Positions 53,835 to 62,416 of a stretch of 64,000 bases of DNA are shown here, in pieces. The DNA is from Pedobacter sp. KBS0701 (lineage in GTDB: Bacteria > Bacteroidota > Bacteroidia > Sphingobacteriales > Sphingobacteriaceae): NCBI RefSeq assembly GCF_005938645.2, contig NZ_CP042171.1, positions 4,464,001 to 4,528,000 of the forward strand, read 5' to 3'. Made by a program: the position numbers and the translations under genes. Within the stretch, counting starts at the first letter, position 1. Each line of letters begins with the position of its first letter. The notes under the pieces were generated by a model. The model did not search any database. It was not told the DNA's origin and worked only from the letters and a program-made list of their open reading frames with translations.

Positions 53835-54126
53835 TGTGCCGATTTATATGTTCATTTGTTCAATAGTCATTAGCTCATTGGTACTTGTTCATTCCTTAGT
53901 CAATGGCTGACATGGTGCACAAATCAAATGGTTCGCGGTATTAAATTATTTTATTGTAAAATGACTCCGTGAATTTAGCATTAAACCCCAATTGGTTCAT
54001 TGGTAATTGATTGATCATTTTTTACTGGTGAATGGTTATTTTATTTACTTAAATTAAACGGTTTAACAGAAGTAACGAAATTATTTCAAGTATAAAATTC
54101 TATAATTAATTTTTATATTTAGTGCC
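53835..54126. other. 292-bp spacer after the efflux operon
   Basis: AT-rich with TTGTTCA / TAGTCA units (53850-53910) and ATTGGTTCATTGGTAATTGA near 53990. No hairpin strong enough to be a terminator and no gene. TATATTTAG before 54127 is one base off the -7 consensus. Confidence 0.4.
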
Positions 54127-54990
54127 ATGATACTTGTTGCAGATAGTGGCTCATCAAAAACTGATTGGATGGGCTATCACAATGGCGAAACCATTAAATT
54201 TAGCACTCCTGGAATAAACCCTTATTTCTTAAGTGAGCAAGAAATAACCAATCTGATTTCTAAAAATGAATCTTTATTACAATATGCCGATGAGGTAAAA
54301 GAAATCTACTTTTTTGGAGCTGGTTGTTCTTCTCCCGACAAACATGAAGTTGTCTCAAATGGTCTTTCAGCTGTTTTTGGTAATGCTTTTATTTCGGTAG
54401 ATCACGACCTTCTGGGTTCGGTATATGCTACTTGCGGAAATGCAGAAGGTTTAAACTGTATTTTAGGTACAGGATCGAATATCTGTTATTTTGATGGAAA
54501 AAAAATCCATGACGGGCACCATGGCCTGGGCTACGTTCTAGGCGATGAAGGTTCTGGTACTTTCTTTGGTAAAAAAGTGCTTCTAAGTTATTTATACAAT
54601 AAAATGCCACCATCTTTAGCGGCAGAATTTAAAAAGTCTTTCCCTGCAGAAAAAGAGCAGATTATTACTAACGTGTATCAAAAACCTTTCCCTAATATTT
54701 ACTTAGCCGGTTTTAGCCGTTTTATGGCCAACCATAAAGACCATCCATTTATTCAGGACATTTTAAGAAGCGGTTTTCAGGAATTTGTAGATACGAATGT
54801 TAAAGACTACCCTAAACACAAAAATGTACCTTGCCACTTTGTAGGCTCTATTGCCTACTATTATCAGGATGCACTCATTTCGGTATTGGTAGAAAATGGC
54901 ATCGAGCCAGGTAAAATTTTACAAAAACCGATAGATGAACTGTTTAATTTCATTTTACATAAAGAAGGCATTATACAACAGGCCAGCTAA
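54127..54990 (+). CDS. N-acetylglucosamine kinase-like BadF/BadG/BcrA/BcrD ATPase
   Basis: 287-aa sugar-kinase-like protein of the ASKHA fold. Phosphate 1 motif ILVADSGSSKTDWMGY (residues 2-17), adenosine/phosphate 2 region CILGTGSNICYFDGK and GYVLGDEGSGTFFGKK, as in GlcNAc kinases that start cell-wall or chitin amino-sugar recycling. Catalytic Asp candidate in SVDHDLLG. Likely makes GlcNAc-6-phosphate from recycled GlcNAc; the substrate is inferred. It is single, ahead of the response-regulator gene (109 bp). Confidence 0.87.
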   Translation: MILVADSGSSKTDWMGYHNGETIKFSTPGINPYFLSEQEITNLISKNESLLQYADEVKEIYFFGAGCSSPDKHEVVSNGLSAVFGNAFISVDHDLLGSVYATCGNAEGLNCILGTGSNICYFDGKKIHDGHHGLGYVLGDEGSGTFFGKKVLLSYLYNKMPPSLAAEFKKSFPAEKEQIITNVYQKPFPNIYLAGFSRFMANHKDHPFIQDILRSGFQEFVDTNVKDYPKHKNVPCHFVGSIAYYYQDALISVLVENGIEPGKILQKPIDELFNFILHKEGIIQQAS

Positions 54991-55099
54991 ATCAAAATCT
55001 ACTTTGCCATAATAAATTGTTAAAATATGCTTAAGATTGTAAACATATCCACAAAAACTTTTGTTATACTTTCAACAGCATATAATTGCACACACATAT

Positions 55100-55492
55100 A
55101 TGAAAAGAATACTGGTAGTAGACGATGATATTGAGGTTTTAGAAACCATACAATTAATACTGGAAATCGGAGGGTTTAAAGTTTCGGCACTGAATGATGG
55201 TGAAGAGATTTTTAACAGAATTGAAAAATTTAATCCTGATTTAATTTTACTCGATATTTCTCTTGGGCATATTGATGGGCGTGTATTATGCGAACAGTTA
55301 AAATCAATTGAAAGCACTTCTAAAATTCCAATTTTGCTTATTTCTGGCTTATACGATCCAAAAGATTTTACAACCTTAAACTACGGCCAGGACGATTTCT
55401 TATCGAAACCATTCCAAATGGATGTGTTGCTTAAAAAAATCAGTAAAATCCTATCATTGGAAGAAGATAAACCAAGTTTTCATTTAAATTAA
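55100..55492 (+). CDS. Single-domain (CheY-like) response regulator
   Basis: 130 aa from the ATG at 55100 (MKRILVVDDDIEVLETIQL; a longer frame upstream is unlikely). Only a receiver domain: acidic pocket Asp8-Asp10, phosphorylation site Asp52 (LILLDISLG), Thr/Ser position LLISG, and the conserved Lys in LSKPFQ. No output domain, so it acts by protein contact. Its kinase is not in the window. A terminator follows. Confidence 0.92.
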   Translation: MKRILVVDDDIEVLETIQLILEIGGFKVSALNDGEEIFNRIEKFNPDLILLDISLGHIDGRVLCEQLKSIESTSKIPILLISGLYDPKDFTTLNYGQDDFLSKPFQMDVLLKKISKILSLEEDKPSFHLN

Positions 55493-55513
55493 ATCCCATT
55501 TGGATCAAAATAT

Positions 55514-55546
55514 TAGCCAGAAAGACTTTAATCTTCCTGGCTTTTT
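55514..55546 (+). terminator. Terminator after the response regulator
   Basis: AGCCAGAAAG (55515-55524) pairs with CTTCCTGGCT (55533-55542) with one mismatch, followed by TTTTTTATTTT. Confidence 0.75.
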
Positions 55547-55582
55547 TATTTTCATATATCTTAAAACGAAAAACTGAATATC

Positions 55583-56320
55583 ATGAAACCAAGTGAAGAA
55601 TGGTTGAAAACCTGGAATGAAAAGCGTAACCTGCTAGCTTGCCCAAACAACCTTAATGATTATTTCGAAGAAACAACTGTAGGAGGAAAAAAAATCGATC
55701 ATCTTGAACTTGGTAGCGTTTCCATTCCAACAGGCGATATTTTGGTACGCGATCCATTGGTTTATATTCAAAAAGATGCAGAGCCCTATCTGATCAAAGT
55801 ACCAACGGGCGAATTTCCCGTTACTGCCGCTGTAGTGGTACCTGATGATCATGATTGTGCCCGTTATGCCGCGGTTAAGGTACAGTTTACCGCTTATGAT
55901 GCAATCAGGTTTGAAGAAGCATTAATCGGAACCGAAGACCTTGTTGATTTTAACGAAGGTGAATTTTTCGGGTTTAACGTGGATGCGGGTTTAGGTTGTG
56001 TTCTAGATAAAGAAACACTAAAACATTTCTGTGCCTTCCAGGATAAATTTCATAACGAAAATCCAGGTAAAAACTTATACGATGATCATTTCGCGGTACT
56101 TTTTGCCGCTAACTATGCAGAAAATCCTATTTATCAACGCGAAGCCGGCGACTGGATCAACTGGAAAATTCCTGGAACAGATTATCATATTCCATTTTTC
56201 CAGAGTGGTTTTGGCGATGGCACCTACCCTGTTTATTATGGTTTTGATGTTGAAGGTAATGTATGCTCGTTAATTATCCAGTTTATTGATATTGAATTGG
56301 CTTATCGTGATGAAGAGTAA
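55583..56320 (+). CDS. DUF4241 protein
   Basis: 245-aa cytoplasmic protein. The DUF4241 pattern is clear: LGSVSIPTGDILVRDPLVY, VPTGEFPVTAAVVVP, the FNVDAGLGCVLDKET block and the C-terminal FQSGFGDGTYPVYYGFDVEG and SLIIQFIDIEL. Function is unknown; related domains occur in immunity-type and SMI1/KNR4-associated settings in other bacteria, but there is no toxin gene here. It stands alone after the terminator. Confidence 0.85.
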   Translation: MKPSEEWLKTWNEKRNLLACPNNLNDYFEETTVGGKKIDHLELGSVSIPTGDILVRDPLVYIQKDAEPYLIKVPTGEFPVTAAVVVPDDHDCARYAAVKVQFTAYDAIRFEEALIGTEDLVDFNEGEFFGFNVDAGLGCVLDKETLKHFCAFQDKFHNENPGKNLYDDHFAVLFAANYAENPIYQREAGDWINWKIPGTDYHIPFFQSGFGDGTYPVYYGFDVEGNVCSLIIQFIDIELAYRDEE

Positions 56321-56969
56321 ATTACGATTACTAATGATGGCCTGTGCGGCAATATCATTAAGTTAAGCCTCGGGCAGGCAACAAGCAAAAATAATTTAAC
56401 CACAGATAGGAAGGATGCACACAGATATGAAATCCGTGTGTATCTGTGGTTAAAAATCTTAACTTAAGGACCTTGGTCTGTGGAACATAGATCATGGATT
56501 TGGAATCGACTACTGAGAAAAAGGTCTTCGACTCCGCTCAGACTGACAACGACTGTGCTTAACTTAACAACATAGTGGAAATAAAGACTATTGAATAGGC
56601 GCTATGAGTGGAAACCCCTCCTACTGGCACAGCACTACCTGATCTAAACCCGATGGGACGAATGCCCGATCCTTCAGTCGGCAGAAGGTACAGCGGGGCT
56701 AACAATAATTGTGAATACAGGTTTTGCTTTTCAAATCATTATTTAAACTGTGTAATAATAAAAACAAACTAGTGGTCTGTGAGACACAGACCATGGAATC
56801 ATAAAGCAAGTAACTTCCAACAACAAGAAAACCATTTACAAGTTAGATCGCCACAGCCAATAAAGAATTGGCTTCGCAATGACGATTCGTGCGGCTGTCA
56901 TTTTGTCAAATAAATTCTTTTGGAACAACCCTTGTTATGCAGGATGTAGATTAAACAATTTATTTACAT
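56321..56969. repeat. 650-bp gene-free region packed with interspersed repeats
   Basis: Contents in order: perfect 14-bp inverted repeat TTTAACCACAGATA (56395-56408) with its complement (56441-56454); GTCTTCGACTCCGCTCAGAC (56524-56543); the diverged structured repeat (56628-56735); a palindrome-like ACAGCCAATAAAGAATTGGC near 56852; then the start region of htpG. No gene was found. Confidence 0.7.
56628..56735 (+). repeat. Structured interspersed repeat, diverged copy 3
   Basis: Aligns over its full length with the 9811 and 10007 copies (CACAG..., GATCTAAACC, a hairpin around CCTTCAG, GGTACAGC, ...GGTTTTGCTTTTCAAA). The sequence in the hairpin differs but a CCGA/TCGG stem is kept, which suggests the structure matters. 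Confidence 0.6.
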
Positions 56970-58856
56970 ATGAGCATACAGGAAAAAGGAAATATTTCTA
57001 TACATACCGAGAATATTTTCCCGATAATTAAGAAGTTTTTATACTCTGATAACGAAATTTTTCTTCGTGAGTTGGTTTCTAACGCAGTAGATGCTGTTCA
57101 GAAAATTAAAAGACTAGGTTCATTAGGCCAGTTTAATGGCGAAGTTGGTGCACCATTGGTACAAGTTGCTGTTGATAAGGATGCTAAAACCATTACCATT
57201 AGTGATAATGGTTTGGGTATGACTGCTGAAGAGATTAAAAAGTACATTAACCAGGTTGCATTTTCTGGCGCGAGTGAGTTTGTAGAGAAATTTAAAGATG
57301 CTAAAGATGCCAATGAAATTATTGGTAAATTCGGTTTAGGCTTCTATTCGGCCTTTATGGTTGCAGATTTGGTAGAAATTCAAACTTTATCATACCAGGA
57401 TGGCGCCGAGCCTGCACGTTGGGTTTGTGATGGTAGTACAGAATTTGAAATTACTGAAGGTACTAAAACTACCCGCGGTACTGATATTATCCTCCATGTA
57501 AACAAAGATTCGGAAGAGTTTTTAGAAGAAAGCAAACTGCAGGAAATCCTTAATAAATATGCTAAATTTTTACCAGTTCCAATTAAGTTTGGTACTAAAA
57601 CAGAATCTGTTGAAGATGGCGTAGATGAAGAAGGTAAAGCTAAATATAACGATGTTGAAGTTGATAACATTATCAATACCACTAACCCGATCTGGACAAA
57701 AGCTCCTGCAGATTTGTCAGATGAGGATTATTTAAACTTTTACCGCGAATTATATCCATTTAGTGAAGAACCATTATTCTGGATCCACTTAAATGTTGAT
57801 TATCCTTTTAATTTAACGGGCGTACTGTATTTCCCTAAGTTGAAAAACGATTTTGAAATGCAACGCAACAAAATCAAATTGTACTCTCGCCAGGTATTTA
57901 TTACTGATGAGGTTAAAGATATTGTTCCTGAATTTTTAATGTTATTGCACGGGGTAATTGACTCTCCGGATATTCCTTTAAATGTATCGCGTAGTTTCCT
58001 GCAGGCCGATAGCAATGTTAAAAAGATCAACAACTACATTACAAAAAAGGTTGCTGATAAATTAGGTGAGCTATTTGCTAAAGACCGTAAAGCTTATGAA
58101 GATAAATGGAAAGACATTGGTCTTTTTGTTAAATACGGTATGATTAGCGAAGAGAAATTTTACGACAAAGCCAAAGATTTTGCTTTAGTAGGCAACACGA
58201 AAAACGAGCTTTTCACACTTCCTGAATATAAAGAAAAAGTATCTCCTTTACAGACTGATAAAAACGGCACGGTAGTGTATTTATACACGAATGATGCTGC
58301 GAAACAAGATGCATTTATCCAATCAGCCAATAAAAAAGATTACGATGTTTTAGTGCTGGATTCGCCTATCGATAATCACTTTATTAATCAGTTAGAGCAA
58401 AAATTAGAAAAAACATCGATCAAACGTGTTGATTCGAGCGTCGCAGATAAATTAATTGAGAAAGACGAGCAAAATGAGCATGTTTTAACAGAAGATCAAG
58501 TAAAAGAAGTGACCACTATTTTTGAAAAAGCAATTACCAAACCAGGTATGCATGTAGAAATTGTGGCTTTACACCCTGAGGAACTGCCTGTAACGATCAC
58601 CATGGACGAGTTTATGCGCCGTATGAAAGATATGGCTGCTATGGGCGGTGGAATGGGCTTTTATGGCCAGATGCCGGACAATTACAAGGTTGCCATTAAT
58701 GGGAACCACAAGTTGATCAGCAAGATTTTAAACGCTGATGAAGCAGAACAAAGCACTTTGGCCAAACAAGCGGTAGATTTAGCGCTATTGGCACAGGGGA
58801 TGTTAACCGGAGCAGAGTTAACCGCATTTGTAAGCAGAAGCGTAGCGTTAATTTAA
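56970..58856 (+). CDS. htpG: Chaperone HtpG (Hsp90)
   Basis: Cytoplasmic ATP-dependent chaperone of 628 aa. N-terminal GHKL ATPase: FLRELVSNAVDAVQKIKRL (Bergerat motif 1), ISDNGLGMTAEEI, GKFGLGFYSAFMVAD; middle domain: PFNLTGVLYFPKL, RQVFITDEVKDIVPEFLMLL, DSPDIPLNVSRSFLQAD with the catalytic Arg loop; C-terminal dimer domain. The length is usual for Bacteroidota HtpG. Lies alone after a repeat-rich spacer; no heat-shock element is obvious. Confidence 0.96.
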   Translation: MSIQEKGNISIHTENIFPIIKKFLYSDNEIFLRELVSNAVDAVQKIKRLGSLGQFNGEVGAPLVQVAVDKDAKTITISDNGLGMTAEEIKKYINQVAFSGASEFVEKFKDAKDANEIIGKFGLGFYSAFMVADLVEIQTLSYQDGAEPARWVCDGSTEFEITEGTKTTRGTDIILHVNKDSEEFLEESKLQEILNKYAKFLPVPIKFGTKTESVEDGVDEEGKAKYNDVEVDNIINTTNPIWTKAPADLSDEDYLNFYRELYPFSEEPLFWIHLNVDYPFNLTGVLYFPKLKNDFEMQRNKIKLYSRQVFITDEVKDIVPEFLMLLHGVIDSPDIPLNVSRSFLQADSNVKKINNYITKKVADKLGELFAKDRKAYEDKWKDIGLFVKYGMISEEKFYDKAKDFALVGNTKNELFTLPEYKEKVSPLQTDKNGTVVYLYTNDAAKQDAFIQSANKKDYDVLVLDSPIDNHFINQLEQKLEKTSIKRVDSSVADKLIEKDEQNEHVLTEDQVKEVTTIFEKAITKPGMHVEIVALHPEELPVTITMDEFMRRMKDMAAMGGGMGFYGQMPDNYKVAINGNHKLISKILNADEAEQSTLAKQAVDLALLAQGMLTGAELTAFVSRSVALI

Positions 58857-58878
58857 TCAGGAAATCCTGTCATTGTTT

Positions 58879-58914
58879 AAAGGGAGAAACTGAACCGGTT
58901 TCTCCCTTTTCTTT
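58879..58914 (+). terminator. Terminator after htpG
   Basis: Perfect stem AAAGGGAGAAAC (58879-58890) with GTTTCTCCCTTT (58898-58909), followed by TCTTTT. Confidence 0.85.
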
Positions 58915-58930
58915 TGCAACAGGGCATAAA

Positions 58931-58957
58931 AAAAGTCCTGATCAGATCAAGACTTTT
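58931..58957 (-). terminator. Terminator of the HSDR_N gene pair
   Basis: AAAAGTCCTGATC (58931-58943) with GATCAAGACTTTT (58945-58957), one mismatch; followed on the minus strand by TTTATG-type T-rich sequence (58930-58925). It is 41 bp after the stop. Confidence 0.6.
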
Positions 58958-58998
58958 AGATGAAAATTTTTGGGAACTCTTAGATTAAATTAATATTG

Positions 58999-59496
58999 TT
59001 AGCTTGTAGCTGCTACATTAGTTTTTTGATCTACATTGAAATAATCTTTATGATCTTCGATCATTTTAGCAATAGTAGCTGCTTTGGTATCAGTTATTTT
59101 AAACTCGAATAATGGCTCTTGATTTTTCTTTGATCTCACCATTTTCTCTGTGTAAAAGCGGTAAACTAAACCGTTGGTTAATAAGCCATATTTCGCTTTT
59201 GTTTTACGGAAGTATTTAGACAGGCGTGAATCATGAATATCCAAATTATCGTTATGGTGTTTACATTCAACCAGAATTGTTGGTTCGCCATCTTTCATAA
59301 TGGTGTAATCAACTTTTTTACTTTTTTTAACCCCGAAGTCTAGAACGGCTTCAGATTGAACCTCAGAAGGGTCAAACCCTAAGATCTGGATAAAAGGCAT
59401 AACTAACGCATTCCTTGTTAAATCCTCAGATTGAACTTGTGGAAGCATTTTCTTAATTCTTACGGCAAACTGCCCGATTTCGTCTTTCAATTCCAT
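58999..59496 (-). CDS. Stand-alone HSDR_N (type I restriction enzyme R N-terminal domain) protein
   Basis: 165 aa, only the N-terminal nuclease-like domain of HsdR. It has the PD-(D/E)xK pattern: FIQILGFDPSEVQSEAVLDF, VDYTIMKDGEPTILVECKHH (Asp then Glu-x-Lys), and KYGLLTNGLVYRFYTEKM. The helicase and methylase parts of a type I system are absent here. Such free HSDR_N proteins are common in Bacteroidota; function is unknown (defence, or a fixed housekeeping nuclease). It follows the 123-aa partner gene with a 19-bp gap. Confidence 0.85.
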   Translation of the reverse strand: MELKDEIGQFAVRIKKMLPQVQSEDLTRNALVMPFIQILGFDPSEVQSEAVLDFGVKKSKKVDYTIMKDGEPTILVECKHHNDNLDIHDSRLSKYFRKTKAKYGLLTNGLVYRFYTEKMVRSKKNQEPLFEFKITDTKAATIAKMIEDHKDYFNVDQKTNVAATS

Positions 59497-59515
59497 TGTT
59501 ATCTATTTTAGGTAG

Positions 59516-59887
59516 TTAATTTTTTAAATTATACTGGTTAAATACCGAATTTGCAGTGATAATAATTTGATCTAAACTTTGTTTATCAAAAAAGTTTCTG
59601 TTCAACATATCAACCATATAAGTTAATTTATTGATATCATTTGCCTGCATCGTAAACTGAAAGCTTTTCATGCCATCTTTTATAGCCTGTTGAACATAAT
59701 TGCGTACAACCAAAAAAGATTTCCTGAAGGCATGTTCGCCATCTAACTGGCCCTTAACAGGCTTTCCATCAAGATTACGATATTCATTTTGCATCCTCTG
59801 GTACATATCTGAGTTGATTCCTTGATTTTTTAGAATCCCCTTGTAATAGATTTTATTCAGTAAATACTCGTATTCGTTGTTTTTCAT
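59516..59887 (-). CDS. Unknown helical protein upstream of the HSDR_N gene
   Basis: 123-aa cytoplasmic protein, predicted mostly alpha-helical (NEYEYLLNKIYYKGILKNQG, GEHAFRKSFLVVRNYVQQAI, NKLTYMVDMLNRNFFDKQSL). I do not recognise the family. Its stop is 19 bp before the HSDR_N start and both are followed by one terminator, so they are probably an operon. Divergent from the LytTR regulator gene. A DNA- or RNA-binding accessory role for the nuclease-like partner is possible but not shown. Confidence 0.65.
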   Translation of the reverse strand: MKNNEYEYLLNKIYYKGILKNQGINSDMYQRMQNEYRNLDGKPVKGQLDGEHAFRKSFLVVRNYVQQAIKDGMKSFQFTMQANDINKLTYMVDMLNRNFFDKQSLDQIIITANSVFNQYNLKN

Positions 59888-60147
59888 GTGGATGCTCGGG
59901 TAGATGTAGGGAATATTTCTTTGCTTTTCGGTTTTCTTGTTTTTGGTAATCTAACCCAGTATTGTATGGCCTGTTTTCAATTTTATTATCCACAGGCTAC
60001 ACAAGATTGGGCAGGCAGATGTTTTTCACAATTAGTAGCTCTCACCGCTAATTATTTTGTTTTTGGCAAACAGTTTAAAGATTATAAAAAGAATGGGTGC
60101 GGATAATTTTTTTACATCAACCACCCAGAATATTACACGAAACCCTG

Positions 60148-60186
60148 GTTTTTTTTAGACAAAACCGGATATGAGTTTTTTTTAGA
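60148..60186 (+). promoter_or_regulatory. Candidate LytTR-regulator binding region: direct repeat before the response regulator
   Basis: GTTTTTTTTAGA is exactly repeated at 60148-60159 and 60175-60186 (27-bp period); the first continues as CAAAACC. A similar pair (GTTTTTTACACAAACC then ATTTTTAACAG) precedes the histidine kinase gene. LytTR proteins bind pairs of imperfect direct repeats, so this is a candidate autoregulatory site. The spacer from 59888 to 60256 holds no gene. Confidence 0.4.
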
Positions 60187-60256
60187 TGCAATTGTTAATT
60201 CAATTCATTTTTATTTAACTTGCATTCAAATCAAATAAACCCACATCTTTATACTC

Positions 60257-61003
60257 ATGAATCTAAAATGCGTTGTTATAGACGACGAGCAACATGCAAT
60301 TGAGGTATTAACTGACCACATTGCAGAAATGCCTGGTTTAACAGTTTTTAAAACTTTTACCAGCCCTGTCCAAGCACTTACCGAGATAAGTATTGAGGAC
60401 GAAATTGATTTATTATTTATGGATATTGATATGCCAGGAATCAATGGATTAGAACTGGCGAAAAATATCAGAGAAAAAGCAAAATATTTGATTTTCACAA
60501 CTGCTCATCCCGATTATGCCTTGCAAGCATTTGATGTACAATCAGATCAGTACTTATTAAAACCTATTTCTTTTGCAAAATTTGCATTAGGTATTGATAG
60601 GATTTTAAAAAAGGAATCAAATAATAATAGCAAAGGCACTACGAAAGAAGCTGATCAGGTTGCGGCCCTTTACATCAAAGGCGACCATAAATATGCTTTT
60701 TCCAACATCGCTATTGATGAAATACTTTATATCAAAGCACTACAGAATTATATACAGATTATTACTAAGTCTGAAATCCACACTACCTATCTTACACTTA
60801 AGGAAATTGAAAAGGCCTTAGAGAACCACCCTTTTATCCGTGTTAATAAATCGAACATTGTGGCTAAATCGGCAATCAAAAAAGTAGATGGAAATATAAT
60901 CCGTTTGGTAAATAACGAGATGATACAAATTGGCGAAGGTTATAAAGAAACTTTCTTCGCCTATGTACAGAGCAGTTTATTAAAGTCCAACCGGAATCAG
61001 TAG
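60257..61003 (+). CDS. LytTR-family response regulator
   Basis: 248 aa: receiver domain (residues about 3-118; acidic pocket Asp9-Asp10, phosphorylation site Asp56 in LLFMDIDMPG, Lys in YLLKPIS) and a C-terminal LytTR DNA-binding domain (about 140-240; DEILYIKALQNYIQI, HPFIRVNKSNIVAKSAIKKV). It is the usual partner of an NPHFLFN histidine kinase such as the one at 61301. The two genes are separated by an opposite-strand small peptide gene. It probably responds to the peptide system at the right edge (inference from place). Confidence 0.94.
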   Translation: MNLKCVVIDDEQHAIEVLTDHIAEMPGLTVFKTFTSPVQALTEISIEDEIDLLFMDIDMPGINGLELAKNIREKAKYLIFTTAHPDYALQAFDVQSDQYLLKPISFAKFALGIDRILKKESNNNSKGTTKEADQVAALYIKGDHKYAFSNIAIDEILYIKALQNYIQIITKSEIHTTYLTLKEIEKALENHPFIRVNKSNIVAKSAIKKVDGNIIRLVNNEMIQIGEGYKETFFAYVQSSLLKSNRNQ

Positions 61004-61008
61004 ATATA

Positions 61009-61158
61009 TTACAATATAATATTGCTAACTGTTCCAGTCATAATGATAGTTTGACTTTGATCACCAGTTGGCTGTGTTGTAAAATTGTTTTGATCTTTAA
61101 TGTTTTTATAAACAAAAACAGTTCTTTTAGCAAGTTTAGTAATGTGTTGAGCTTTCAT
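61009..61158 (-). CDS. Putative RiPP precursor peptide, Thr/Ser-rich and cysteine-free
   Basis: 49-codon gene missed by length-limited ORF lists. The N-terminal half is basic (MKAQHITKLAKRTVFVYKNI) and the C-terminal part is rich in Thr and Ser: TTQPTGDQSQ then TIIMTGTVSNIIL (six Thr and two Ser in the last 23 residues, no Cys anywhere). That is the make-up of a leader plus a dehydratable core. It lies on the strand of the LanB-type gene, between the LytTR regulator and its kinase, 5 bp from the regulator's stop. No double-glycine leader end is seen. Being a real gene is supported by its placement and composition; that it is a LanB substrate is inference. Confidence 0.6.
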   Translation of the reverse strand: MKAQHITKLAKRTVFVYKNIKDQNNFTTQPTGDQSQTIIMTGTVSNIIL

Positions 61159-61234
61159 GATATAATATTTTATGTGTTTACTTGTTGTTGTTATTAATTT
61201 CTGTAAAGGTGCAACTCAAAACATAACGCAACCA

Positions 61235-61264
61235 GTTTTTTACACAAACCCCCATTTTTAACAG
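61235..61264 (+). promoter_or_regulatory. Candidate LytTR-regulator binding region before the histidine kinase
   Basis: GTTTTTTACACAAACC (61235-61250) then ATTTTTAACAG (61254-61264) resemble the pair at 60148-60186 before the response regulator gene. It lies 37-66 bp before the kinase ATG and also in the promoter region of the divergent peptide gene. Confidence 0.35.
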
Positions 61265-61300
61265 GCCAAAACCTTAATTTAATAGATAAAAAGCAATAAA

Positions 61301-62416
61301 ATGATTTTTTTTAACCTCAAAAAATTCTTTCAGAATTATAAACTTCATTTCTTAATTTGGGGAATTTATATCATTTATGAGGTATTTATCCTAGGTCTAT
61401 TTTCAAAATCTTTTAAGCAACCAGGAGTTTATATTATCATTTATGTTACTAATATTTCTGTTTTTTATGGTTATTCTTTTTTTCTAAATAAGATACTAAA
61501 CAAAAGAAATGACATTTTTAAAGTGATAAGGATTTCGTTACTGATATTGTTAGCGAGTTTATTGTATACTTCAGTTACCTTTTTATTAAGTGCATTATTT
61601 AGAGCAGTTGGATTAATTATAGTCCCGACTCCAATTGCAATTGATATGGCATTCATTCTAAGCTGTATTTATCGTTCTTTATATTATATCGGCTTTGCAA
61701 CGGGTTATGTTTATCTTATTAAATCATTTCAGGATCAGAAGAAAGTAGAAGCACTGGAACGGCAGAACCTGGTTACACAAATAGAAAAACAGGCTTTAGA
61801 GAATGATCTGGTTCAATCGCAAAACAATTATCTGCGCAGTCAAATCAATCCACACTTTCTATTTAACACATTAAACTTCATCTATAACGATGCCCGCAAA
61901 AAGGCACCTATGGCAGCAGATGCCATTATGAATCTGGCCGAAATGATGCGCTATGCCCTAAAACGTCCTGAAGCATCAGAGATGGTTCCGCTAAGTGAAG
62001 AAATTGAACAAATTGAACACCTGATCAATCTTCACAAACTCCGGACAGCTAATGCAATTAATCTGCAACTTGAAATAACGGGCGATATGTTTGGATTAAG
62101 ATTTCCACCACTTATCTTACTAACTTTGGTTGAAAACATATTTAAGCACGGAAATATTTCGCACTCTACTCAACCAGCGATCATTAAAATCACTTACGAA
62201 AAAGATAAGCTGAATATCAGCACCATAAACATGATTAATGATAATAAAGGCAAACAAACGGAAAGCCATCATGTAGGAATTGATAATATTGGCAAGCGCC
62301 TGAGTAATTTTTATGGTAACGACTATGTATTCAGATATTACCAGGATCCACTTAACCGCTACATTACAGAAATAGATGTAACTGTAGTTAATCCATTGGC
62401 CAGGTTAAACCGCTAA
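61301..62416 (+). CDS. Sensor histidine kinase, LytS/YehU type
   Basis: 371-aa membrane kinase. About four membrane helices lie in residues 15-145; no large periplasmic domain, so it may sense a membrane or peptide signal. A coiled linker (about 150-180) leads to the His_kinase domain (H185 in INPHFLFNTLNFI, Asn of the ATP pocket in LTLVENIFKHG) and a HATPase-like end (HHVGIDNIGKRLSNFYG). It is the partner of the LytTR regulator. The 3' end overlaps the convergent LanB-type gene by 4 bp. Confidence 0.93.
   Translation: MIFFNLKKFFQNYKLHFLIWGIYIIYEVFILGLFSKSFKQPGVYIIIYVTNISVFYGYSFFLNKILNKRNDIFKVIRISLLILLASLLYTSVTFLLSALFRAVGLIIVPTPIAIDMAFILSCIYRSLYYIGFATGYVYLIKSFQDQKKVEALERQNLVTQIEKQALENDLVQSQNNYLRSQINPHFLFNTLNFIYNDARKKAPMAADAIMNLAEMMRYALKRPEASEMVPLSEEIEQIEHLINLHKLRTANAINLQLEITGDMFGLRFPPLILLTLVENIFKHGNISHSTQPAIIKITYEKDKLNISTINMINDNKGKQTESHHVGIDNIGKRLSNFYGNDYVFRYYQDPLNRYITEIDVTVVNPLARLNR

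Noticed and set aside
58999-59496. HSDR_N gene considered as the remains of a type I restriction system
   Set aside because: It has its own start, stop and terminator, and no fragments of hsdM, hsdS or the helicase part are nearby; a free-standing gene is more likely.
59888-60106. 72-codon frame next to the unknown 123-aa gene
   Set aside because: No recognisable start context or family, and it lies in the divergent promoter region; composition is not convincing for a second RiPP precursor either.
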